Positions 56,816 to 64,000 of a stretch of 64,000 bases of DNA are shown here, in pieces. The DNA lies in the NCBI RefSeq assembly GCF_000219215.1, contig NC_015726.1, positions 3,038,001 through 3,102,000 of the forward strand, in the 5' to 3' direction. Source of the DNA: Cupriavidus necator N-1 (GTDB lineage: Bacteria; Pseudomonadota; Gammaproteobacteria; Burkholderiales; Burkholderiaceae). Position 1 is the stretch's first letter, and the number at the start of each line of letters is the position of its first letter. The notes under the pieces were generated by a model. The model saw only the letters and a program-made list of their open reading frames with translations. It was not told the DNA's origin and did no database searches. The translations under genes were made by a program, and so were the position numbers.

Positions 56816-57595
56816 CTAGTGCTCGGCCGAGGCCATGGCCTCGGCGCGAATCTCCTCGGTCAGCCGCGCCTTGAGCGCGGAGAACTCCGGAGTGGTCTTG
56901 ACGGTGTAATGGCGCGGATGCGGGAAATCCACCGCGATCTCGCTCTTGATCCGACCCGGCCTGGCAGAAAACACCGCCACCCGGTTGGCCATGAAAATGG
57001 CCTCGTCGATATCGTGGGTCACGAATAATACCGTCTTGCGCGACGCCTCCCATATACCCAGCAGCAACTCCTGCATCAGCACGCGGGTCTGGTTGTCGAG
57101 CGCACCGAAGGGCTCGTCGAGCAGCAGGATCTTGGGATCGTTGGCCAGCGCGCGCGCAATCGCGGTGCGCTGCTGCATGCCGCCCGACAGCTGCTTGGGG
57201 TAATGGTGCTCGAAGCCGCACAGCCCCACCCGCTGGATAAAGAAGTCGCTGCGCTCCTTCTGCTCGGCGGCGCTCATGCCGCGCTCACGCAAGCCGAAAC
57301 GCACGTTCTGCTCGATCGTCAGCCACGGGAACAGCGTGTACGACTGGAACACCATGCCGCGGTCCGCGCCGGGGGCGGACACTGGCTGGCCGTCCAGCAG
57401 CACGCGGCCGCTGGTAGGCGTATCCAGCCCTGCGACGATGCGCAGCAGCGTGGACTTGCCGCAGCCCGACGGCCCGAGGATGGTGACGAAGTCATTGTCG
57501 CGGACCTCGAAGTCGACCGGCTGCAGCGCCAGGGTCTGGCCGCCGCGCGGGTTGGAGAAGGTGCGCGAGACCTGCTGGATGGACAGTGCGCTCAT
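56816..57595 (-). CDS. ABC transporter ATP-binding protein (NitT/TauT type) of the hut locus
   Basis: 259 residues. Walker A GPSGCGKST at 41-49, Q-loop FQSYTLFPW, signature LSGGMQQR, Walker B LLLDEPFGALD and the switch His in VTHDIDEA. Closest in style to SsuB/TauB/NrtD ATPases. The start overlaps the permease stop (ATGA). Placed inside the hut locus, it presumably energises uptake of histidine, urocanate or a related imidazole compound. Confidence 0.9.
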   Translation of the reverse strand: MSALSIQQVSRTFSNPRGGQTLALQPVDFEVRDNDFVTILGPSGCGKSTLLRIVAGLDTPTSGRVLLDGQPVSAPGADRGMVFQSYTLFPWLTIEQNVRFGLRERGMSAAEQKERSDFFIQRVGLCGFEHHYPKQLSGGMQQRTAIARALANDPKILLLDEPFGALDNQTRVLMQELLLGIWEASRKTVLFVTHDIDEAIFMANRVAVFSARPGRIKSEIAVDFPHPRHYTVKTTPEFSALKARLTEEIRAEAMASAEH

Positions 57596-58461
57596 TGGAT
57601 CGAACTCCACGGGAACAGGCGCTGGTTGGCGCGCTTGAAGACAAGGTCCGAGACCAGGCCGATGCAGCCGATCACGATGATGCCGAAGATGATCTGCCCG
57701 GTGTTGAGCAACGCCTGGCTGTCGGTGATCATGTGGCCGATGCCCGACGACGAGCCGATCAGCTCGGCCACGATCACGTAGGTCCAGGCCCAGCCCAGCA
57801 CCAGCCGCAGGATCTCCGCGATCTCCGGCGCGGCGCCGGGAATCAGCACGCGCCGCACGATGCCGGCGCTGTTGGAGCCCAGCGTGTAGGCCGCCTCCAC
57901 CAGGTCCTTGCGCGCGCCGCCGACGGCCACCGCCACCATCAGCACGATCTGGAAGAACGAGCCGATGAAGATCACCAGCAGCTTCTGCGTCTCGCCGATG
58001 CCGGCCCACAGGATCAGCAGCGGGATAAAGGCCGACGCGGGCAGGTAGCGGCAGAACGACACAAAGGGCTCGAAGAACGCCTCGGCCGCCTTGTAGGCGC
58101 CCATGAAAATGCCCAGCGGCACCGCCAGCACCGCAGCCAGCACGAAGCCGCCGACCACGCGCCACACGGTCATGCCGATGTCGCCGATGAAGTTGTACTC
58201 CGTGAACAGCAGCACGCCTTCCCTGGCCATCGTCATCGGATCGGCCAGGAACGTGCGCGGCACGAAGCCGCCCAGCGTCACCACGGCCCAGATGCCGAAG
58301 AACAGCACAAAGAAGGACAGGCCCAGCATCCAGCGCGTGTTGGGTGCCACCGGCACCAGCGGGGCCAGCCACGGGTGGCGCCGGCGCACCGGCGCCGCCG
58401 CTGCGGCAGGGGCCGCCGCGGCAGCGGCCGGGGCGGGTGTTCCAAGTCTGGCTTGCGTCAT
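57592..58461 (-). CDS. ABC transporter permease (NitT/TauT type) of the hut locus
   Basis: 289 residues. An N-terminal Ala/Pro-rich cytoplasmic tail (1-25) precedes about six membrane helices. The EAA loop region is seen in EAAYTLGSNSAGIVRRVLIPGAAPEIAEILRLVLGWAWTYVIVAELIG, typical of SsuC/TauC permeases. Operon with the substrate-binding protein (27 bp upstream) and the ATPase (4-nt overlap). Confidence 0.9.
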   Translation of the reverse strand: MTQARLGTPAPAAAAAAPAAAAAPVRRRHPWLAPLVPVAPNTRWMLGLSFFVLFFGIWAVVTLGGFVPRTFLADPMTMAREGVLLFTEYNFIGDIGMTVWRVVGGFVLAAVLAVPLGIFMGAYKAAEAFFEPFVSFCRYLPASAFIPLLILWAGIGETQKLLVIFIGSFFQIVLMVAVAVGGARKDLVEAAYTLGSNSAGIVRRVLIPGAAPEIAEILRLVLGWAWTYVIVAELIGSSSGIGHMITDSQALLNTGQIIFGIIVIGCIGLVSDLVFKRANQRLFPWSSIQ

Positions 58462-58488
58462 GACGTCACGCCTCCTGAAGACTGTCGG

Positions 58489-59457
58489 TTACTTGAGGAA
58501 ACGCGCGTCATACAGCGCCGTCACGTCCGGCACCTGGCGGATCACGCCGATATCCAGCAGCACCGCTGCCGCTTCCTTGCTGAAGCTGGCGAGCTCGCCG
58601 GCAAAGAACTTGCGGTTGGCCTCGCGGTCCTGCCAGCGCAGGTAGGCGGAGGACTTGGCGAACTGCTCGCCGGTCTGCTTGACCGCCGCGCCCATGATGT
58701 CGTTGGCCTTGGCCGGCTCCTTCTGGATCATCTCCAGCGCCTCGAAGTAGCTGTCGACCAGCGCCTGCGCGGCCTTGGGATTCTCTTTAAGCCACTTCGG
58801 CGCGCAGCCCAGCGTATCGGTCACCATCGGGTAGTCGAGCGTGGTCGCCAGGATCTTGCCCTTGTCCGGGTTCTGGCGCACCGTCGACAGGTACGGCTCA
58901 TAGGTCATGGCGCCGTCATTCTGGCCGGCCACGAAGGCCTGCGCGGCCGCCTGCGGCGACAGCGTGGTGGTCTTGACGTCCTTGAGCGTCATGCCGTTCT
59001 TCTTCAGCATCCAGGCCAGGCCGAAATACGGCGCGGTGCCCGGCGCATCGACGCCAATGGTCTTGCCCTTCAGGTCGGCGAAGCCCTTGACGTCACTACG
59101 CACGGCCAGGCCGTCGGCGCCGTAGGACTTGTCGAGCTGCACGATCTGGGTGATGGGCACGCCGTTGGCGTTCCAGGCCACATGCGTTTCCACCGTGGTG
59201 GCCGCGCACTGGATCGCACCCGAGGCCAGCGCCAGGTGGCGGTCCTTCTGCGGGATCATCTTGATGTCGACGTCCACGCCGTGCTTCTTGAAGATACCGG
59301 CCTTGTCGGCCAGCGTCAGCGGCGCGAAACCGGTCCAGCCGCTCATGCCCAGCGTGACCTGGGTGTTCTGCGCCTGGGCCGCACCAGCCCCCAATGCCGC
59401 AACCAGCACCACGGCCTGCACTGCCATCCGACCGCGAATCCTGCTGTGATTCCTCAT
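58489..59457 (-). CDS. ABC transporter substrate-binding protein (NitT/TauT type) of the hut locus
   Basis: 322 residues. Signal peptide about 1-30 (ending GAAQA); the mature part starts VTLGMSGWTGFAPLTLADKAGIFKKHGVDVDIKMI, the SsuA/TauA/ThiY-type fold. The motifs KGKTIGVDAPGTAPYFGLAWML and NDGAMTYEPYLS are conserved in the group. First gene of the hut locus, preceded by two HutC-type palindromes, so it is likely derepressed by urocanate; the ligand is probably a histidine-pathway compound. The start at 59457 has AAAGGAG upstream. Confidence 0.9.
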   Translation of the reverse strand: MRNHSRIRGRMAVQAVVLVAALGAGAAQAQNTQVTLGMSGWTGFAPLTLADKAGIFKKHGVDVDIKMIPQKDRHLALASGAIQCAATTVETHVAWNANGVPITQIVQLDKSYGADGLAVRSDVKGFADLKGKTIGVDAPGTAPYFGLAWMLKKNGMTLKDVKTTTLSPQAAAQAFVAGQNDGAMTYEPYLSTVRQNPDKGKILATTLDYPMVTDTLGCAPKWLKENPKAAQALVDSYFEALEMIQKEPAKANDIMGAAVKQTGEQFAKSSAYLRWQDREANRKFFAGELASFSKEAAAVLLDIGVIRQVPDVTALYDARFLK

Positions 59458-59534
59458 CTGTACGCTCCTTTGGTGTGTCCGTCGACGCCAGGCCATGCGT
59501 GCGGCCGCGCTCGTTTTCGGACATTAAACAGTAC

Positions 59535-59547
59535 CTGTATATACAAG
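59535..59547. promoter_or_regulatory. HutC operator candidate upstream of the hut transporter operon (site 1)
   Basis: CTGTATATACAAG with the perfect palindromic core TGTATATACA (59536-59545), nearly identical to known HutC operators. Lies 78 bp upstream of the substrate-binding protein start, in position to cover a promoter. Confidence 0.8.
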
Positions 59548-59688
59548 TCAACGTAGGGCTTCCACCAAGCAACTAGGCGGATAAGCACCTTGAAAGGCGC
59601 TTTCCGGCGGGGATTTCTCAACAGGCCTCGCACCGGTCCGGTTCATGGATTGTGGTGCCGGCACCAGGCCGGGGCGGCGGAAGTGTTG

Positions 59689-59701
59689 TTGTATAGACAG
59701 G
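59689..59701. promoter_or_regulatory. HutC operator candidate (site 2)
   Basis: TTGTATAGACAGG, a degenerate form of the same palindrome (its reverse complement reads CTGTCTATACAA, almost the hutH-proximal site). About 154 bp upstream of site 1; looping between the two is possible. Confidence 0.55.
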
Positions 59702-59765
59702 AGTAAAACGACGCACAGGGGCTGCAAGCCCCGTGCCAGCGTACTGGAGCGCGCCGGCCAGGCGG

Positions 59766-60773
59766 TCAGGCGTCGAAGAAGGAAGTGACGGTCGGATAAC
59801 GCAGCCGCAGGCGCAGTTCGCGTTTCAGGCGGCGGTTGTCGAGGCGGCGCGATTCGCTCATGAAGCTCAGCAGCGTCTTGTCGATCACTTCACGCGCCTC
59901 GCCACGCGTGATCCGCGGCGGGCGCGGCAGACCGCGACGGTCGGCGACCAGGTCGAAGTAATCGGCCATGCGCAGCTCGGTGTCGTCGCTGGCATGGACC
60001 ACGCGCTGCGCGCGGCCGCGGAACAGCGCCGCGACCATGGTGCGCGCCAGGTCGTCGGCGTGGATATGGCTCGTGTAGACATCGTCCTGCGGCACCAGCG
60101 CGGGCGTGCCGCGGTGCAGGCGCGCCAGCGGCAGGCGGTCTTCGGCATAAATGCCGGGGATGCGCACGATGCTGGCACGCCAGCCGGCATCGCGGCCGAA
60201 GCCGCGCACAGCCTGCTCGGCGGCCACGCGGCGGCGCGCGCGGGCGGTCTGGGGCCGAACGGCGTGGAATTCCGAGACCCGGGCCCCCTGCCGGTCGCCA
60301 TACACACCCGACGTGCTGGCGTAGACAAACGCAGCGCGGGGCCTGCCCCGGTCGGGTAGAATGGCGGGCTCGCCGGGAAGCATGCCGGCCGACGTCCTGG
60401 CCTTGCGCCAGGCCGCCCGGCGCAAGGCGGCGAGCAAGGCACGCGTGCGCGGATCGCCTTCGCCCTGCCCGGGCGGCGGCGCCAGGTCCAGCACCTGCGT
60501 GGCCAGCCCGTGCAGCCGTGCCAGCGTGGCCGGCCGGTCCAGGTCCGCCACCAGCGGCACCGCGCCGGCGGCACGCAGTTCAGCGCGGCGCGCCGGCTGT
60601 GAAGTCACGGCAAAGACACGCATGCGCGACGACAGGATTCGCAGGCAGCGCGTCCCCACATCCCCGCAGCCGACGATCAACAGGCGCGGGCGGCCCAGCC
60701 GGCGCGAAGGTGCCGGCAGCCGCGGAGCTTGTGGGAGGCGCGAGGGCTGCAGCTTCGACAGAATTTGGCTCAT
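59766..60773 (-). CDS. NAD-dependent epimerase/dehydratase-family (extended SDR-like) protein
   Basis: 335 residues. The Rossmann motif RLLIVGCGDVGTRCLRIL at about 32-49 lacks the usual TGxxGxxG spacing of typical SDRs; VYASTSGVYGDR carries the Ser and Tyr of the active site without a clear YxxxK, and RIPGIY, DDVYTSHIHADDLARTMV are family segments. Resembles the YeeZ/SDR_a5-like atypical group often called nucleoside-diphosphate-sugar epimerases; the substrate is unknown. The start is only 9 bp from that of the divergent reductase gene. Confidence 0.82.
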   Translation of the reverse strand: MSQILSKLQPSRLPQAPRLPAPSRRLGRPRLLIVGCGDVGTRCLRILSSRMRVFAVTSQPARRAELRAAGAVPLVADLDRPATLARLHGLATQVLDLAPPPGQGEGDPRTRALLAALRRAAWRKARTSAGMLPGEPAILPDRGRPRAAFVYASTSGVYGDRQGARVSEFHAVRPQTARARRRVAAEQAVRGFGRDAGWRASIVRIPGIYAEDRLPLARLHRGTPALVPQDDVYTSHIHADDLARTMVAALFRGRAQRVVHASDDTELRMADYFDLVADRRGLPRPPRITRGEAREVIDKTLLSFMSESRRLDNRRLKRELRLRLRYPTVTSFFDA

Positions 60774-60782
60774 AGACCGATT

Positions 60783-61847
60783 ATGGCTTATCAAGTAACC
60801 GTCATGCCCAGCGGCCACAAGTTTGAAGTGGCCGCGGACGAAACCATCCTCGGCGCAGCCCTGCGCCACAGCATCGGACTGCCCTACGGCTGCAAGAACG
60901 GCGCCTGCGGCTCATGCAAGGGCCGCGTGCTCGAAGGCACCATCGTGCAGGGCGACCACGCCCCGGCGGCACTGACCGCGCAGGAGAAGACCGAGGGCCG
61001 CGCCCTGTTCTGCTGCGCCAACGCCGCCTCGGACGTCACCATCGAGTGCCGCGAAGTCCACGGCGCGGGCGACATCCCGATCAAGAAGGTGCCGTGCCGC
61101 GTGACCGCGATCGAGCGCTTGGCCGACGACGTGATCGCCATCAAGCTGCAGCTGCCGGCGACCGAGCGCATGCAGTACCTGGCCGGCCAGTACGTGGAAT
61201 TCCTGCTGCGCGACGGCAAGCGCCGCAGCTATTCGATCGCCACGCCGCCGCATGAAGACGGCCCGATCGAGCTGCATATCCGCCATATGCCGGGCGGCGC
61301 CTTCACCGACTACGTGTTCGGCGCTAAGGAAGGCCAGCCGGTCATGAAGGAGCGCGACATCCTGCGCTTCGAGGGCCCGCTGGGCAGCTTCTTCCTGCGC
61401 GAGGAATCCGAGGCCCCGATCATCCTGCTGGCTTCCGGCACCGGCTTCGCGCCGATCAAGGCCATCGTCGAGCACGCTGCCTACACCGGCATCGAGCGCC
61501 CGATGACCCTGTACTGGGGCGGCCGCCGGCCCAAGGACCTGTACATGCACGCGCTGTGCGAGCAGTGGGCGCGCGAGCTGCCCAACTTCCAGTACGTGCC
61601 GGTGGTCTCCGACGCGCTGCCTGACGACAACTGGCAAGGCCGCACCGGCTTTGTCCACCAGGCCGTGATCGCCGACCATCCCGACCTGTCGGGCCACGAG
61701 GTCTATGCCTGCGGCGCCCCGGTGATGATCAATGCCGCGCGCGGCGACTTCACCCGCCAGTGCAACCTGCACGAGGACGCGTTCTTCGCCGACTCGTTCA
61801 CTTCCGAGGCCGACATGCACCCGGCCGGCTCGGCCCCGGCGGCCTGA
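60783..61847 (+). CDS. CDP-6-deoxy-delta-3,4-glucoseen reductase-type ferredoxin reductase
   Basis: 354 residues. N-terminal plant-type [2Fe-2S] ferredoxin domain with Cys37, Cys42, Cys45 (GCKNGACGSCKG) and Cys77/78; then an FAD domain (QYVEFLL, KRRSYSIATPP) and an NAD domain (LLASGTGFAPIKAI, CGAPVMI). This three-domain flavoprotein is widely conserved in betaproteobacteria as an annotated AscD homologue, but its real electron acceptor is probably an oxygenase or another partner, since no 3,6-dideoxysugar genes are nearby. Confidence 0.88.
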   Translation: MAYQVTVMPSGHKFEVAADETILGAALRHSIGLPYGCKNGACGSCKGRVLEGTIVQGDHAPAALTAQEKTEGRALFCCANAASDVTIECREVHGAGDIPIKKVPCRVTAIERLADDVIAIKLQLPATERMQYLAGQYVEFLLRDGKRRSYSIATPPHEDGPIELHIRHMPGGAFTDYVFGAKEGQPVMKERDILRFEGPLGSFFLREESEAPIILLASGTGFAPIKAIVEHAAYTGIERPMTLYWGGRRPKDLYMHALCEQWARELPNFQYVPVVSDALPDDNWQGRTGFVHQAVIADHPDLSGHEVYACGAPVMINAARGDFTRQCNLHEDAFFADSFTSEADMHPAGSAPAA

Positions 61848-61909
61848 GGCGCAAGCCGCCGCCAGCCGTTCCGTCAGCGCAACAATGCCCGGGCCTGCCA
61901 AAATTCGTT

Positions 61910-61938
61910 TTGACACCCGGGCGCATGCGCCTTATATT
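61910..61938 (+). promoter_or_regulatory. Consensus sigma-70 promoter of the argD attenuator
   Basis: TTGACA at 61910-61915 and TATATT at 61933-61938, spaced by exactly 17 bp. The predicted start is at about 61945, one base from an ATG at 61946. Confidence 0.85.
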
Positions 61939-61945
61939 TGCCCGC

Positions 61946-62014
61946 ATGCACATGACCTTCAACCGACGCCGCAGCTTCCGTACGTCGCTCCCCACTGGGG
62001 TGCCGCGCGGCTAA
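61946..62014 (+). CDS. Arg-rich putative leader peptide upstream of argD
   Basis: A 22-codon frame, MHMTFNRRRSFRTSLPTGVPRG then TAA, starting at or next to the predicted transcription start, so the mRNA may be leaderless; an internal ATG at 61952 gives 20 residues. Five of 22 residues are Arg, three in a row. The stop is followed 27 nt later by an intrinsic terminator and then an ornithine/arginine-pathway gene, the layout of an amino-acid attenuator. No ribosome-binding site precedes it. Not a family I know; the peptide itself may have no function beyond translation. Confidence 0.55.
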   Translation: MHMTFNRRRSFRTSLPTGVPRG

Positions 62015-62041
62015 CCGTCGACTGCGTCTGTTCATGTCAAC

Positions 62042-62074
62042 GAGCCACGGGCAACCCCCGTGGCTTTTTGTTTT
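62042..62074 (+). terminator. Intrinsic terminator / attenuator before argD
   Basis: AGCCACGGG (62042-62050) pairs with CCCGTGGCT (62056-62064) around CAACC, followed by TTTTTGTTTTT. It lies between the leader ORF and argD, so transcription from the promoter at 61910 would stop here unless antitermination occurs. GGGGTGCC at 61997-62004 inside the leader ORF can pair with GGCAACCCC at 62049-62057, which would break the terminator. Confidence 0.88.
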
Positions 62075-62131
62075 TATCCCGGTTGTTACGCCCGTCCGTC
62101 CATCGTTTAAAGCCGACCCCTGGAGTCCGCC

Positions 62132-63319
<1,188 letters not shown>

Positions 63320-63326
63320 CAAAAAA

Positions 63327-63345
63327 GCCTCGCGGGGGCGAGGCG
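63327..63345 (-). terminator. Hairpin after argD, minus-strand terminator
   Basis: GCCTCGC-GGGGG-GCGAGGC preceded by AAAAAA on the plus strand: on the minus strand the stem is followed by a T-run, so it would stop transcription entering from the right (the transposase side). It may also stabilise the argD mRNA end. Confidence 0.7.
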
Positions 63346-63399
63346 TGAGGGCTACTGTTGAGCACTGCGTGCCGATGCGTCGATGACGCTCGCAGCAGG

Positions 63400-63440
63400 C
63401 TCCCCTCTCCCGCTTGCGGGAGAGGGGTGGGGGTGAGGGC
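63400..63440. repeat. REP-like palindrome with GT-rich tail
   Basis: CCCCTCTCCCGC-TTGC-GCGGGAGAGGGG followed by TGGGGGTGAGGGC. A strong intergenic stem of the dispersed kind found in many Burkholderiales and Xanthomonas genomes. Lies about 85 bp from the IS end. Confidence 0.7.
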
Positions 63441-63525
63441 AGGCGTTTGCCAGCGCTACGAGCTTATAAAAAACCGTTGGCCCTGCTTGATGTGGTTCCT
63501 GGCTAGACCACCCCTCACTCCAACC

Positions 63526-64000
63526 TGTAGTGGTCAAGTTATTTCGGACAGGCAGATAGGTTCTTTTTCTATCGATTTCGCCTCGTAGGCAGCGGGCGAC
63601 AGATACCCCAGGGTTGAGTGCAAGCGCACCGGATTATAGAAACCAACGATGTACTGGGTGATGTCGCGCCGTGCCTCGGCGTGGTTGGCGTATTGACGCT
63701 GCCACACGCGCTCCATCTTCAGGTTCAGGAAGAACCGTTCCGTCACCGCGTTATCCCAGCAATTGCCTTTTCGACTCATGCTGCAAACAATCTGATGGCG
63801 TGCCAGCAAGGTCTGATACTCCGCGCTCGCGTACTGACTGCCCCTATCCGAGTGCAGCACCAGTCCCGGCGCTGGCCTTCGCTGCTGCAGCGCCATGCTC
63901 AGTGCCGACATCACCAGGTCGGCCGGCATGGTCGGCGCCATCGACCAGCCCACGACCTTGCGCGAGTACAAGTCCAGCACGACCGCCAGATACAGCCAGC
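63526..64000 (-). mobile_element. Partial IS3-family insertion sequence
   Basis: The element end appears at about 63526, where TGTAGTGGTCAAGTTATTTCGG begins just before the transposase stop codon; the rest lies beyond the right edge. The proximity of an IS end to the stop codon is usual for IS3-family orfB. The other terminal repeat cannot be seen, so the boundary is tentative. Confidence 0.7.
63534..64000 (-). CDS. IS3-family transposase OrfB, C-terminal part
   Basis: About 155 C-terminal residues; the gene continues past the right edge. The DDE integrase core is recognisable: LDLYSRKVVGW (first Asp), VLHSDRGSQYAS (second Asp) and NCWDNAVTERFF with the catalytic Glu, then IVGFYNPVRLHSTLGYLSPAAYE, the conserved IS3/IS150-type tail. 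The visible part has no frameshift and could be an intact OrfB. Confidence 0.93.
   Translation of the reverse strand, partial: WLYLAVVLDLYSRKVVGWSMAPTMPADLVMSALSMALQQRRPAPGLVLHSDRGSQYASAEYQTLLARHQIVCSMSRKGNCWDNAVTERFFLNLKMERVWQRQYANHAEARRDITQYIVGFYNPVRLHSTLGYLSPAAYEAKSIEKEPICLSEIT

Noticed and set aside
57586..59556. 656-codon open frame on the plus strand opposite the hut ABC transporter
   Set aside because: Codon-bias artefact; the three transporter proteins on the minus strand carry all expected motifs.

Overview
This 64 kb window is a GC-rich bacterial chromosome segment whose gene content and order point to a betaproteobacterium of the Burkholderiales, most likely Cupriavidus or a close Ralstonia relative. 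The indicators are the zapA-6S RNA-EVE order, Bug-type periplasmic receptors, a ferredoxin-type cysI operon without cysJ, the five-step hut pathway with hutF, the short ilvD, and DUF2486 next to holC. Most genes are core housekeeping. No rRNA or CRISPR was seen. One tRNA-Leu(CAA) and one partial IS3-family element are present.

Layout. 1-2.5 kb: start of a vitamin B12 uptake locus on the minus strand (btuC-like fragment, btuB, cobalamin riboswitch). 2.7-6.1 kb: a zapB-like gene, zapA, 6S RNA, an EVE protein, a TauE/SafE permease and a SIMPL-domain protein. 6.2-12.1 kb: a minus-strand malonate utilisation cluster (malonyl-CoA synthetase, crotonase-fold enzyme, Bug receptor, malonyl-CoA decarboxylase, GntR/FCD regulator) with a dyad operator candidate. 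12.2-12.9 kb: a 0.7 kb non-coding region with phased TGTTAC-type half-sites. 12.9-15.0 kb: a DUF898 membrane protein and a membrane M48 protease. 15.0-24.2 kb: lgt, a LysR regulator, ilvD, DUF2486, holC, pepA, lptF-lptG and cbiX.

24.3-32.4 kb: assimilatory sulfur operon tauE-cysI-DUF934-cysH-cysD-cysN-cobA, with cysB divergent. CobA, and probably the convergent CbiX, would supply the siroheme for CysI. 32.5-36.8 kb: a methyltransferase, an amino-acid-type binding protein, a beta-hydroxyacid dehydrogenase and an alpha/beta hydrolase. 36.9 kb: tRNA-Leu(CAA).

37.2-46.3 kb: the least ordinary part, an uncharacterised exopolysaccharide cluster on the minus strand. It encodes WecB, a small Lys-rich secreted protein, a deacetylase-like protein, a GT2 synthase, a bactofilin-like beta-helix membrane protein, a putative (alpha/alpha)6 hydrolase, a YaiO-type outer-membrane barrel and a polytopic membrane protein. 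About 1 kb of non-coding DNA precedes it. The dedicated WecB suggests a ManNAc-containing polymer (inference).

47.3-48.5 kb: an M48 lipoprotein and an SMP-30-like remnant. 48.5-59.5 kb: a complete histidine degradation locus (hutHUDIFG, hutC, and a NitT/TauT-type ABC transporter) with three HutC-like TGTATATACA-type sites. 59.8-61.8 kb: a divergent epimerase / ferredoxin-reductase pair whose start codons are 9 bp apart. 61.9-63.3 kb: an argD-type aminotransferase preceded by a consensus promoter, a tiny Arg-rich and probably leaderless ORF and an intrinsic terminator, together resembling an undescribed attenuator. 63.5-64.0 kb: the start of an IS3-family element. Start sites were chosen by eye from ribosome-binding sites, family length and operon overlaps.
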